Positions 52,915-63,014 of a stretch of DNA of 64,000 nt are shown piece by piece. The DNA lies in assembly GCF_030463535.1 (NCBI RefSeq), contig NC_132892.1:28980341-29044340 (forward strand), in the 5' to 3' direction. The stretch comes from Salminus brasiliensis. Lineage: Eukaryota > Chordata > Actinopteri > Characiformes > Bryconidae. The notes under the pieces are model-generated. The model saw only the letters and a program-made list of their open reading frames with translations, was not told the origin of the DNA and did no database searches. Each line of letters opens with the position of its first letter. Position 1 is the first letter of the stretch. Position numbers and translations under genes: made by a program.

Positions 52915-55730
52915 CTGAGAGAGAAATAGAGAGAGAGGGGGAGAGGCAAAGCAAAAACAAAAAGAAATACATTTAACAATAAATACCAAAAGTATTTGGA
53001 CACTTACAGGCCCTTTTACGCCATCTCATAGGCATTAATATGGAGTTGGTCCCCCTTTGCTTTGCAGCTCTAACAGCAGCAGTTATTGAGTCAGTTGGAG
53101 ACTTTTCTGCACTATGCTCTGAGCTCAGCACTCGGCCCTGACCCCACTCTGTAACTTTACGTGGTCGGACACTCGGTTGCTGGGCTGCTCTCTGTGGATC
53201 CTAAAAGCTTCCGCTGTTCAATAATATAAATAGTTCAGTGAGCTCTTCAGAACCTCCCATTCTTTCACTAATGTATGTAAGAAAGGCAGACTGCATGGCT
53301 AGGGGCTGGATTTTATACATCTTTGGTAATGGGACTCAATGAAACGTCTGAATTCAGTGATTAAGAGGTGTGTCCCAATACTTCTGTCCATATAGCGTAT
53401 ATGTAAAAGATCAAATTCCCCATATGCCTTTACTTTATTTTTGAAGTCACACAAGTACATTTTATCTCTGTTTTGGATAATAATGCGAATCTGCCAAGAA
53501 TTTCCTGATGTATGGACCAATACAAATGCTCCACACTCAGTCCAGCTCCTCACCCTCTCAATGGCTTCTTTCTCCTGTGCTGTAACCTGGATGTAATCCA
53601 CAGGTGCGCCTTCGTCTCCCATGGCCCCCAGGTCAGCATGCTCAGCCCCCTCAGGCCCCTCACCCTCACCCTCTCCTGCTGGTGCATTGAGCATCTGAAT
53701 GAACAGCTCCTGGTGCTGCCTGATTTGCTGCAAACAGTAAACAATCAACACGAACGTTAACTAATGAAGAAGAAGAAGAAAAGTCAGAGTGTGTGTTTGT
53801 GTGCGCATCAGTAGGTGTGTGTTAACCTGCAGGAGCTCAGGGTTGTCCCGGCCCAGCTGCTGAAGCAGTGATGGCAGTAGAGACGGGTTCTGCTGGACCA
53901 GCTGCCGCATGTTCTGGAACTGAGGCTGAGAACGCAAGAACTCCAGGGGGTTCTCTCCTGAGGACAGAGACAGGCAGATAGACCAGCACAGAGTGAATAT
54001 ATGGTGTATATAACCTGCCAGGCGGAACCAGTCTCCCGAGACAGTTCCTGGCCATTCTAGTAACTGTAGTAGTAACAGCCAAGTAACAAACGAGGCAATG
54101 TGCAAGGAGCCCAGAGTGAGCCATTGACCAGCAGCTGAGCCTGGAAACAGAGACTGTAAAAATAAAGTGGAGAGAGGGGGAAACAGCAGCACGCTCACAG
54201 TAAACTCACCCTCAGTGGAGTGGGTGCCTGAGCCGGGCATGCGGGTGGACGCTGGGCTTGTCTCCTGCACAGGGACTGTGGGAATACCCTGTGAAAACAC
54301 ACAGCTTAACATGATGAACAGGATGATGCTTTAGTGGAATACATTACTGAAATGTCTGGGTTTCAGTCTGGAGTCAAGGCTGGAGTTTTTGGGGTGTTTA
54401 AGGCAGAGCTGAATCTCAGGTTTTAATCAGAGTCGGCATTTTTACAACTGCAGCGCGTGTCCAAGTTTAGGCTTGAACCTCGGCGCAATTCTAAATCAAC
54501 CAAGCCGAGCCTCAAGTCTGGTCTCGGGTCTGAGTCCAGGTCTCCCGTCTCGTCTTGGGTGAGAGTCCGAGTCCAGGTCCGGGTTTCCTGTCTAGTCTCA
54601 GGTGAGAGTCCAGGTCCCGGTCTTCTGTCTAGTCTCAGGAGAGAGTCCGGGTCTCCAGTCTAGTCTCAGGTGAGAGTCCGGGTCAAAGTCCAGGTCTCCC
54701 GTCTAGTCTCAGGAGAGAGTCCGGGTCTCCCGTCTAGTCTCAGCTGAGAGTCCGGGTCTCCCGTCTAGTCTCAGCTGAGAGTCCGGGTCAAAGTCCAGGT
54801 CTCCCGTCTAGTCTCAGGAGAGAGTCCGGGTCTCCCATCTAGTCTCAGATGAGAGTCCGGGTCAAAGTCCGGGTCTCCCGTCTAGTCTCAGATGAGAGTC
54901 CGGGTCAAAGTCCAGGTCTCCCGTCTAGTCTCAGATGAGAGTCCGGGTCTCCCATCTAGTCTCAGATGAGAGTCCGGGTCAAAGTCCGGGTCTCCCGTCT
55001 AGTCTCAGATGAGAGTCCGGGTCAAAGTCCAGGTCTCCCGTCTAGTCTCAGATGAGAGTCCGGGTCAAAGTCCGGGTCTCCCGTCTAGTCTCAGATGAGA
55101 GTCCGGGTCAAAGTCCAGGTCTCCCGTCTAGTCTCAGATGAGAGTCCGGGTCTCCCGTCTAGACTTCAGTCTCCAAGTGCAAGTCCAAGTCAAGTCTCCC
55201 GTGGCCAGTTTTGAGTTTTGAGTCTCCAGGTGAGACTCCAAGTCTCTAGTCTTGAGCCCAGTTTAAGGTTTAAGTCCGAGTTGAGTCTACATTGTACATT
55301 GTAGTCCAGTCTACACTGTTTATGTTACATTATATTCCGTTATTTCTGGCATGAAACAGCCCAGTACAGAGGCTCTGGGTTGGGTGATGTAATGTGTTGT
55401 GCGTGTCTAAGCATGTCCAGCCCTGTTTGGCTCTGAATAGCAGTGCAGTGTGCTGTAGTGTGCTATAGCATGCTGTAGTGTGTGGTGTGGGTAGGCAGGC
55501 ATGAACACTTGAGCAGAACTCCCTTACATTAAGCAGGTACTCCACAGCGCGGTGAGGGTCATTAAAACTGGCCCTCAGAGCAGCCACCACTCTCTCCCTC
55601 TCATAGCCCATAGACATGATCTGTGTGAGCATAGCCTCGTACTCCGGACCTGTCGGTGCAGCATACAGACAACAGAAAGAGCTTTAAAGCCACACAGTGC
55701 AAATTCTGCTCACACACAGAAGATCTGCCG

Positions 55731-55771
<41 letters not shown>

Positions 55772-58700
55772 ATACACCTCATGTCCAAAAGTATCCAGAC
55801 ATTCCTTCTAATGAGAGAAACCAGCTCTCACAGCTGACAGCTTGTGTAATCTCTATAGAAAAACACGGTCAACAGAATGAGACACTCTTGAGCAGCTGCA
55901 CATGAGCTTATGGTCACCATGCCCAATGCCAACTGTCAGCTAGAGGGGTATATATAGGGGTATAACACCCTCCCACACCCCTCCCCCCCAGGATCTGTGT
56001 TCTCTAGAATGATGAAACTAACAACCTAACCTCAGCAACAGTTCTTGCTTATGTTTTTATGGCAAAATGCAATCAAGTCCTCACAGCAATGTTCTAACAT
56101 GAGATTAGATGAGCTTACCTAATACAGAGGAAGAGTGCTCCTCTTCTTCACCCAGGCCAGGACTGAGGGAACAAGAGAGAGAGATTCTCAGGTTTACTGC
56201 ATAGTGTGTGTGTTTGCGTGTATTCGTATACATCAAAACAAAATGTAAACATTCATTAAATCCCTATTAATATAATTTAACAGTAATATGATAATTATTT
56301 CCTTTTTAAATTACACATCATTCAATAATAATAATTAAATGTATTCATTCAAGTACTGGTCCCATCATCAGGAGATTGCCAGTTCAACCCCCTGTGATGC
56401 CATAGCAACCCATGGCAGTGAGAACAATTTATTTATTCGTCTTTCAAAAATAAACAGGTATTAAAAACAATGAGATTTGAAGTGGAGTGGACAAACCCCG
56501 ACCAGCCACTTCATTACAACCACCTCCTTTTACAGTCTCCAGCTCCACTGACCATATAGGAGCACTCTGCAGTTCTATAATTGCAGACTGTAGTCTACCC
56601 GTTTCTCAGCATACTCTGCCAGTTAGCCTCCTTTCACCCTGTTCTTCAAAGGTCAGGACACCACAGAGCAGGTAGTATTTGGGTGGCGAGTCATTCTCAA
56701 CACTGCAGTGACACTGACATGGTGGTGGTGGTGCTGAGGGGCTTACCGCTCTGGACTGTGTGTCGGGGAGACTGTAGCAGGTGGGTCACACGGTGAGTCC
56801 TCGTCAGAGAAGAAAGGCATGGCTGCTGGAGTGGGAGCAGGGGGCGAGGAAGAGGAGGAGGACGGTGTCGCCGTGGGAGCAGACTTTGGTGGCTCAGGTG
56901 CAGGTGGAGGCTTTGGCTGTTGAGAGAGAGAGAGAGCGCGCGCGCGAAAGAGAGAGAATTTTATTCAATGTAATCTGACCTTCGCTAAAAATGATTGGTC
57001 AGTTCAAAAAACACCAAATTATACAATTTCAGCCAGGACTGCTTCTTTAGTTTTGAACTGGAGATAAGAGGCTGATGTAGCTACTGGAAGTATGTCCACC
57101 TATCTGCAGGTCTACACCAGTGGTTCCTAAAAGAAACTCATAACTTCATAAAACACTGCAATTCATACAGAACTGCAACTTCGGAGTGTCGGCAGCTGAG
57201 AGAGCCTGCCCCTCTTAGTTTAGCTTCAAAGTCCAGATCTGTATTTCATCTTGATTTAGGGCCCTGCGGAAAAAAACCCAAACATCTCACATAGGTACAG
57301 ACATGATCCCAGCTCTCCCACCTAGCCGTGGCTAATCCTTCTCCACTCCAATCCAGAGGCAGCCAGCGTCCTAGACTTAGACCTAGACCTCCAGCCTCCT
57401 AGACTTAGACCTAGACCTCCAGCCTCACTGTTAAACCCGAGGCGACATCAATGAGCTGTTCCTCCTCTGCAGTGCTGAAGTCGGGGTCCCAGGTCCAGTC
57501 ATATGGTTTAGGCTCCTGCGCTGGGAAGTACTGTAGCTCTGGAGATTCGTTTTTTGCAGGGCAGAACGATTTAAGGTTATCAAAGGAGCCGATATTTCCC
57601 TCCTTAACTCATAGGTCCTCCCATATCGGGTTTTCTTCTGATGTGATTTTGTCTGTTGGATGTGGAAGGGGTGTGTCAGTGCCCAGTCAGGGCATCTGCA
57701 GGTTTAGTTCAGGGAGTTTCTGAAACATGTCACTGGGGTACGCAACTTTCATGAGGAACTTGAGGGCAACAGTCTATAACTCGAACCAGTTTTAGGCACA
57801 ATCTGAGGGTGAGGGTGATGACTTAGGAATGCAATTTGGTGGACATAAGCTTCCTTTACTTTAGCCACATTAGCCACGTAGCTCCAAGACCTGGCTGACT
57901 GACCACATTTGGCCCAAAGCAGAAAACGGAAGCTCTGGAGATGCTCTAACCTTTGATACCATGACGACGACGAAGTTCTTCTCGTCGATTTTGTACTCTT
58001 TGATTGGCGTGTCATCCTGCAGAATTTTGCCCGCATAGATCAGCTTCTGTCCTGAAACCGGGAAACTGTCCCTGCCTTTCTCTGCCTCTATCTTTTCTTT
58101 CAGTGCCTTCACCTGGAAACAGCACAGCACAGCAGACACAACGGTCAGAAAAACACACGTTCCTACAAGTAAATATGTACATTTAGCTTCAGTTAACAGG
58201 TGCAAGACTTTTCTTTTTTTATTATTATAAGAGTGGTCTAGGATGCTGCCACTCGGACCACCATGAGGACCGCTGGTTTGAAAAATTAGGTCATGCTGCC
58301 TGCCATCAGCAGCTGGAGCCAGAAAGAGCACAACTGGCCTTGCTCTCTCCGGGTGTGTCAATTGCTCCCTTTCCCCACTGGGTATCCAGCTCGGAGGCTT
58401 GTCGAAGCATCAGAGCTGGGTACCCGGGACTTTCCTCCAAACTCAGTGGTTTGGTTGATCGGTGATTGGCAAAGAGTTCGGAAAGAGGCGATGGCTGGTT
58501 ATGCATGTTTCAGAGGAGGCGTGGGTCCGTCCTCCACCTCCCAGTGTCAAGAGTGCTGCATGTGATAGGGGAAGAGTATGAATGAGTGAGTTGGGTAATT
58601 GGTTAATCTAAAATTGGGGAGGAAAAGCATGAAAAAAATCAATTTTTATTAATTTATCTATTTTATAGAAAATATTAAATTAGCAAAAACTATCAAGTAA

Positions 58701-59875
58701 CACAAATTTAATGCAAACAATTTCAGAGTCTCTTTAGGAAATGTGAACAAAACTACACTGGAGTGCAGCGAGCGGTCATACTAAAACCACACAAGCCAAA
58801 ATACTCAAAAACCCCCAGTTTATACATACAAGCACATTTTCACATTTAAGAAACTTGTAAGCAAGCTGTCCATCAGAGTATGGGGACAGACAGACGGTCA
58901 GTCAGAGATCATACATAAAAACAGCTTTCATTACCAGCCAGCAGCGCTTCAAAACCAGACACACAGACACACCCTCGGTCACTTTCAGTTCCTAAAATGA
59001 GTTTGTAATGTACGTACACTACAAACTTCGGTGAGATATACATTTTCTTTGATATGTTACAATAAGAAATCATTTATGGTAGTCTACAACTCATCTAGCT
59101 ATAAAGCTTACTGTGAATAATTAAAGCTATACAGTATCAAAGATATAAAGCATGATAAATAATTAAAGCTCTGCAGAGTCTAAACAGGTAAAATATTGAG
59201 AATATTGGCCCTTTTAGGATGACATTTACCACATTTACACATAACCCGTCACATTTTAAAGTGAGTATGGCTCCCATGAGTAAATAATAAACTAATATAC
59301 AATATTAATAAGGATTTTATGCCTGGATTTACTAAGTATATACGCTAAACAATTTAGCAGAAGAATAAATCTTCATTTAAAAAATAAAACACTGTTGAAT
59401 CAAAGCATTTCAACTAGAAACCGAGACTTGAATCAGATTAATTTGTATATCTTTTTACAACTGATTTTGTCCCAAAGCAGCTTTACCTAATCAGTAATCA
59501 GTAAAAACACGAGATCAACCAAATAAGAAGACATGAAAACCTAAGACCCCCAGTGAGCAGCCAAGGACCATAGTGGCACTGAAAAACTCCCTCAGACCTG
59601 GAGGAAGAAACCTTGGGAGGAACCAAGCCTCACAAGGGGGACCCGACCCATCCTCCTCTGATCAGAACTATTTATAAATTATTGATTAAAAAAAAGTCAT
59701 CAAATCATGAAGACTGTTGTACTTTTATTTTTGGGGTCTAAAATTCTACCAAAGCCGAGCCGGTACAGTACGGTATCGGTACAGCTCTGGAAGAAAGGGT
59801 CCATCAGACAGGGTCCACCCATGATTGCATGTGTACTAGGTCAAGAACTTTTCCACATGAACTGTGGTCATTTTA

Positions 59876-59913
<38 letters not shown>

Positions 59914-60804
59914 TTATGCTTGAGGTTATTAAGTATATAAGCTTTACCATTTAGTAGAAAAGTCTAAGTATTTATGTCAAAGTATTTTAACTAGAAACCG
60001 AGACTCGACTTTTTACGGTCTAAAACCGTATCGAAGCCGAGACGCTGTATCGGTACAGCTCTGGAAACCAGGGTCATGTTAGACCGGGTCAGTCCCAGCT
60101 TAACCCATGATTGTCATGTGTACTATGTCAAGAACTTTATCCCATGAAGATTTGTGATCATCTTAAGATGAAATTTACCACCCCGTCACATTTTATTGTG
60201 AGTATGGCCCCCATGTAATAATAATTTTAATAATAATTTTAATAATAATATGGATTTCATAAATCAGGATGTTACTAAGTATATAAGCTAAACCATTTAG
60301 TAGAAGAATAAATCTATAACATAAAAACTGTAAAATCAAAGCAGTTTAACTAGAAACCGAGACTGGACGGTTTACGGTCTGACATCGTACCAAAGCCGGG
60401 CCGGGGCCAGTCAAGCTCAACCCATGACTGTCATGTGTACTAGGTCAAGAACTTTTCCACATGAAGATTTGTGATCATCTTAAGATTAAATTTACCACCC
60501 TGTCACATTTTTTTTTTTGAGTAAAGGTAAAGGTCACTGTACAGCGAAATGTGTCCTCCGCATTTAACCCATCTGGTAGTGAACACACACTCACACACAC
60601 ACGTGTTAGGGGCAGTGAGTACACACACACACCCAGAGCGGTGGGCAGCCAACTCCAGCGCCCGGGGAGCAGAGAGGGTAAAGGGCCTTGCTCAAGGGCC
60701 CAACAGTGGCAGCTTGCCGAGCCCGGGAATCGAACCCACAACCCTGTTATCGATATCCTGGCGCTCTAACCGCTGAGCCACCACTGCCCCACGTAATAAT
60801 GGCT

Positions 60805-60840
<36 letters not shown>

Positions 60841-61298
60841 TTAATATTATTATTACTATTATTATTGATGAAGGATAAAGGACGTCATGCCTGAGGTTAT
60901 TAAGTATATAAGCGTAACCATTTAGTAGAAGAATAAATTTATAATATATAAAAACTGTAAAATCAAAGCAGTTTAAGTAGAAACCGAGACTGGGCGGTTT
61001 ACGGTCTGAGATCGTACCGGAGCTGAGTCGGTGTATCGGTGCAGCTCCGGGAGCTCAGCAGTGGGCGGTAACTTTAACGGGGTAAATATGAAGGGAAACC
61101 CCCTGGAGCCTCGAACCGCAAACCACCGGACAGGCAGATCTGAAGGGTAAAAACGCCCCTGCGAGTCCTTTCATCCTGCGCGCGCGCGCGCACACGCGCT
61201 CAGCCCGGGGGGCTGGGGGAAGCCCCACTCACCGTCTGATCATCGTCGATGTCGATATGAATGGTTTGTTGTTGCAGGGTCTTCAGGGTGATCTGCAT
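52810..61298 (-). CDS. rad23a: RAD23 homologue A, complete (nine exons, 350 aa)
   Basis: Transcription-order exons: 61298-61233, 58112-57951, 56916-56747, 56162-56119, 55649-55528, 54288-54210, 53957-53827, 53727-53554, 52914-52810 (1053 nt). All junctions are GT/AG and in frame. RAD23 proteins bind ubiquitinated substrates through UBA domains, dock on the proteasome by the N-terminal UBL, and stabilise XPC for nucleotide excision repair. Layout: UBL residues 1-76 ([12 protein letters not shown] start; LIYAGKIL), Pro/Ser/Glu linker 77-147, UBA1 about 149-188 ([19 protein letters not shown]), XPC-binding domain about 214-275 ([19 protein letters not shown]), UBA2 about 304-345 ([20 protein letters not shown]). 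Length is near human RAD23A (363) and well short of RAD23B (about 409); the UBA1 sequence and nearby nfix support RAD23A. Human ends SQNFDDE; here NQDE. Confidence 0.96.
52985..53400. mobile_element. MITE in the last rad23a intron
   Basis: Begins CAAAAGTATTTGGACACTTA and ends TGTGTCCCAATACTTCTGTCC; the ends are inverted repeats, about 415 bp apart. TA borders both ends. The interior (CAGCAGTTATTGAGTCAGTTG, GCCCTGACCCCACTCTG) differs from 665-1160, so this is a related but distinct subfamily. Confidence 0.65.
53554..53727 (-). CDS. rad23a: rad23a exon 8
   Basis: 174 nt, 58 codons, phase 0 both sides. Encodes the end of the XPC-binding domain ([16 protein letters not shown]), a Gly/Glu-rich acidic linker ([17 protein letters not shown]), and the start of UBA2 ([16 protein letters not shown]). 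Acceptor GTTTGCAG, donor GTGAGG on the complement. Confidence 0.97.
53827..53957 (-). CDS. rad23a: rad23a exon 7 (XPC-binding domain)
   Basis: 131 nt. Encodes [20 protein letters not shown] and [20 protein letters not shown] then LLQ, the helical STI1-like XPC-binding domain. Acceptor GTCCTCAG, donor GTTAAC on the complement (weak at +3 to +6). Confidence 0.97.
54210..54288 (-). CDS. rad23a: rad23a exon 6
   Basis: 79 nt. Encodes [20 protein letters not shown] and GTHSTE, the flexible linker between UBA1 and the XPC-binding domain. Joined to exon 5 it gives YLLNGIP, matching the family's YLLTGIP. Confidence 0.95.
54480..55190. repeat. GC-rich minisatellite in rad23a intron 5
   Basis: Units of 31 bp (GAGAGTCCGGGTCTCCCGTC then TAGTCTCAGAT) alternate with 43-bp units carrying an extra TCAAAGTCCAGG segment, about 18 units in all. 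It fills more than half of the 1.24-kb intron. GAGTCCGGGTCTCCCGTCTAG is GC-rich with partial self-complementarity (GAGAC/GTCTC type). Confidence 0.95.
55528..55649 (-). CDS. rad23a: rad23a exon 5 (UBA1)
   Basis: 122 nt. Encodes [20 protein letters not shown] and [20 protein letters not shown] then N. It contains the whole first UBA domain with the MGY/F loop. Donor GTAAGG, acceptor CGACAG on the complement. Confidence 0.97.
55738..56080. mobile_element. (CA)n and MITE in rad23a intron 4
   Basis: (CA)n at 55738-55769, then CATGTCCAAAAGTATCCAGA at 55779 and an interior with CCAACTGTCAGCTAGAGGGG and CAATCAAGTCC, related to the family at 665-1160. The right end is eroded. Confidence 0.55.
56119..56162 (-). 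CDS. rad23a: rad23a exon 4 (44-nt small exon)
   Basis: Found by frame completion: exon 3 ends CG (phase 2) and this exon supplies T, then [14 protein letters not shown] and one base (phase 1), joining to GPEYEAML. Acceptor TCCCTCAG and donor GTAAGC on the complement. It corresponds to the acidic linker just before UBA1; too short for ORF detection. Confidence 0.88.
56345..56425. repeat. tRNA-like repeat fragment
   Basis: GGAGATTGCCAGTTCAACCC contains a B-box-like GTTCAACCC; a preceding A box is not convincing. Possible SINE head. Confidence 0.35.
56495..56744. mobile_element. Common fish dispersed repeat abutting the exon 3 donor
   Basis: GACCAGCCACTTCATTACAA at one end and AACACTGCAGTGACACTGAC, ATGGTGGTGGTGGTGCTGAG at the other are recognisable parts of an abundant fish repeat. 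The repeat runs to within a few bases of the donor of rad23a exon 3 (56745-56746). Confidence 0.55.
56747..56916 (-). CDS. rad23a: rad23a exon 3 (proline/serine linker)
   Basis: 170 nt. Encodes [40 protein letters not shown] and [17 protein letters not shown]. Low-complexity linker between UBL and UBA1, expected to be disordered and poorly conserved. The acceptor tract on the complement is (CT)n interrupted by a CGCGCGCGCG run (56936-56946). Confidence 0.93.
57345..57425. repeat. Short tandem duplication
   Basis: TCCTAGACTTAGACCTAGAC followed by CTCCAGCC occurs twice in a row at about 57370-57424. Confidence 0.9.
57430..57790 (-). pseudogene. hAT-type transposase fragment (C-terminal region)
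   Basis: On the complement, from about 57770, one frame reads [20 protein letters not shown] then NLQMP and a stop. This resembles the K(L/V)AYL-DIF--LNELNLQLQ block of hAT/ZBED transposases. Further on, after frameshift and stop, [27 protein letters not shown] and [13 protein letters not shown] resemble the later block that precedes the hAT dimerisation region. Two stops and at least one frameshift make it dead. It sits in intron 2 antisense to nothing known, on the same strand as rad23a. Family assignment is by eye. Confidence 0.55.
57951..58112 (-). CDS. rad23a: rad23a exon 2 (ubiquitin-like domain)
   Basis: 162 nt, 54 codons, phase 0 both sides. Encodes [40 protein letters not shown] and [14 protein letters not shown], the bulk of the UBL domain that contacts the proteasome. 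Acceptor TTTCCAG; donor GTTAGA on the complement. Confidence 0.98.
58330..58640. mobile_element. Retroposon-like dispersed repeat
   Basis: CAGAGGAGGCGTGGGTCCGT, CACCTCCCAGTGTCAAGAG and GGGTAATTGG ... AAATTGGGGAGGAAAAGCA then an A-rich end form the usual 3' half and tail of a fish SINE. The 5' part is diverged. Confidence 0.5.
59450..59680 (+). mobile_element. Fish dispersed repeat ('GGAAGAAACCTTGGGAGGAA')
   Basis: AAAAACTCCCTCAGACCTGG, GAAGAAACCTTGGGAGGAAC and CATCCTCCTCTGATCAGAAC form the conserved core of an abundant interspersed repeat of fish genomes. Inserted in the second intron-1 tandem copy. Its class is not decided here. Confidence 0.65.
60518..60792 (-). mobile_element. tRNA-derived SINE (complete)
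   Basis: On the complement it starts GGGGCAGTGGTGGCTCAGCG (A box TGGCTCAGCGG) and has GGTTGTGGGTTCGATTCCCG (B box GGTTCGATTCC), then GGGCCCTTGAGCAAGGCCCT, a CTGGAGTTGGCTGCCCA body, a CA/TG-rich segment and ends AGTGACCTTTACCTTTACTC with a T/A-rich tail at 60508-60518. This is the architecture of a very common teleost SINE. It is little diverged, so recently inserted. Confidence 0.85.
61174..61195. repeat. (CG)n / alternating purine-pyrimidine tract
   Basis: GCGCGCGCGCGCACACGCGC about 40 bp past the rad23a exon 1 donor; prone to Z-DNA. Lies in the CpG-rich 5' region of the gene. Confidence 0.9.
61233..61298 (-). CDS. rad23a: rad23a exon 1 with start codon
   Basis: On the complement, AGCC-ATG-C context then [22 protein letters not shown], 22 codons, phase 0 and donor GTGAGT. 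This start aligns with that of RAD23B ([12 protein letters not shown]) and with RAD23A ([14 protein letters not shown]). The family ATG is clear. Confidence 0.96.
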
Positions 61299-61560
61299 GG
61301 CTGGAAAGCTGAAAAACACGCCGTTCAGCGTCGCTGCGTCCTGATGGTCGGATCCTAGGAGCGCTCAGAGGTGCGGACGTGCCTCTCGGAGAGGGGAGCG
61401 GTAGATTAGCAGCGCTTAGCGGTGCGGTTAGATAGCTAACAAGCTAAACACGCGTCTGTCAAGTGCTCTCCTTCATCTTCCCTCCTCTTCCTCTGCGGGT
61501 CCTCCAGCTCAGGCGGGTGAGAGGGAAAGTGGCCACATCGCCCCCTGCTGTTCCAGCGGG
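61299..61560 (-). promoter_or_regulatory. rad23a: rad23a 5' UTR and CpG-rich promoter
   Basis: Between the ATG (61298) and the start of the ATTC repeat, the DNA is GC-rich with many CpGs and no TATA box, as in housekeeping genes. On the complement, a CTCF-like AACAGCAGGGGGCGATG sits at 61537-61553. The exact start is not visible. Confidence 0.55.
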
Positions 61561-61596
61561 GAAACGAGGCTCATATCCAACACCTTTAAAGCTTAA

Positions 61597-62300
61597 AGCC
61601 ACAAATTCATTCATTTATTCATCCATTCATTATTTAATTCATTCGTTTATTCATTAATGTATTCATTAATTAATTTATGTATTTATTCATTTATTAATTA
61701 ATTCATTTATTAATTTATTTATTCATTAGTTAATTCATTCATTTATTCATCCATTAATTATTTAATTCATTCATTTATTAATTTATTAATTCATTTATTC
61801 ATTCATTCATTTATTCATTAATTTATTAATTTATTAATTCATTATTTAATTCATTCATTTATTCATTTATTTATTCATTTATTAATTCATTCATTTATTC
61901 ATTCATTTATTTATTTATTCATTAATTTATTCATTAATTTATTTATTCATTCATTTATTCATTTATTTATTCATCTATTAATTCATTCATTTATTCATTC
62001 ATTGATTCATTTATTTATTCATTCATTGATTCATTTATTTATTCATTCATTTATTCATTCGTTCATTTATTAATTAATTCATTATTTAATTCATTCATTT
62101 ATTAATTCATTCATTATTTAATTCATTCATTCATTTATTCATTCATTTATTTATTTATTCATTAATTTATTTATTCATTTATTCATTCATTTATTCATTC
62201 ATTGATTCATTTATTTATTCATTCATTTATACATTTATTCATTTATTTATTCATTAATTTGTTAATTTGTTCATTTATTCATTTATTAATGCATTCATTT
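61597..62300. repeat. ATTC/TTAT tetranucleotide array
   Basis: About 700 bp of (ATTC)n, (ATTT)n and (TTAA)-like tetranucleotides with longer internal duplications, upstream of rad23a. Confidence 0.97.
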
Positions 62301-63000
62301 ATCCGTGTTTGTTATTATGATATTTACAAACATTCAGTTTTTCATTGGCCTCTTATTCCACAATATATTCATTTATATTGAGTACATGGACATTTTCACA
62401 CGCCCCATTTGCATCTAATAGAGCACCAAATAAATAAAAAGCCTTTATTATTTTCAGGATTATGTGTCCCTGTATGTAAAATTTAATCCCTGTTACATTA
62501 AGGGGAAATATGGTGGAGGATGAACACACCTTTTGTGTTGTAGATTTAAAGAAAAATAACTTTGCTTTTTTAAGAATTGCAACATTAAATTAGCACCTTT
62601 TTCATATAACTACAAATAGTGACGTTATGTGACAAGAACATCAATAATATTAATATTATTGATAAAAACATCAATATTAATATTATTGAACAACTTTCCA
62701 ACTGTCTCTGTATTTAACAGCCTGTTCTAGTTAGTGGCTGTGCCTTTAAAGCCTGAAGTTATACAGTCTGGTATAAACGTCTGGGCACCCCTGGTCAAAT
62801 TACATGTTACTTTTATTAATTATGAAATTAATTAAATCAGAATTACTGTTTATTTACTTAATTTAGCAAATAAAATCACTGAATGATGTGTGTAAAGGTA
62901 ACAGCGTATTAAGAACATTACTTCTTAAATAATGTAAATAAAACAGGCAGAAAATGTTGTATGAACACATTTTCACATGTTTGGGTGTTTCATGTGTGTT
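62300..63000. mobile_element. Transposon fragments in the intergenic gap
   Basis: GTATAAACGTCTGGGCACCC and CTGGTCAAATTACATG at 62771-62808 are the typical end of a common fish DNA element, related to 25275. The flanks from 62300 show only AT-rich unique DNA and TTAATATTATTGAT palindromes (62650-62690). Confidence 0.55.
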
Positions 63001-63014
63001 CACGCTGTACCGAT

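Larger units (their letters stand above)
59180..61070. repeat. Tandem segmental array in rad23a intron 1 (about four copies)
   Basis: The marker AAACCGAGACT occurs near 59417, 59994, 60352 and 60980. Each copy also has GAGTATGGC(T/C)CCCATG, TTATTAAGTATATAAGC-like and GGTCAAGAACTTTTCCACATG blocks. The base period is about 350 bp; copies are lengthened by a dispersed repeat (59450-59680), (AAT)n expansions (59876-59912, 60808-60840) and a SINE (60518-60792). A stray piece recurs at 63480-63525. Confidence 0.85.

Noticed and set aside
53761..54312. 183-codon minus frame in rad23a
   Set aside because: Only the exon 6 and exon 7 parts (54288-54210 and 53957-53827) are coding; the rest is intron with GT/AG ends.
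60475..60776. Frames across the SINE
   Set aside because: The sequence is a tRNA-derived SINE with A and B boxes, not protein-coding.
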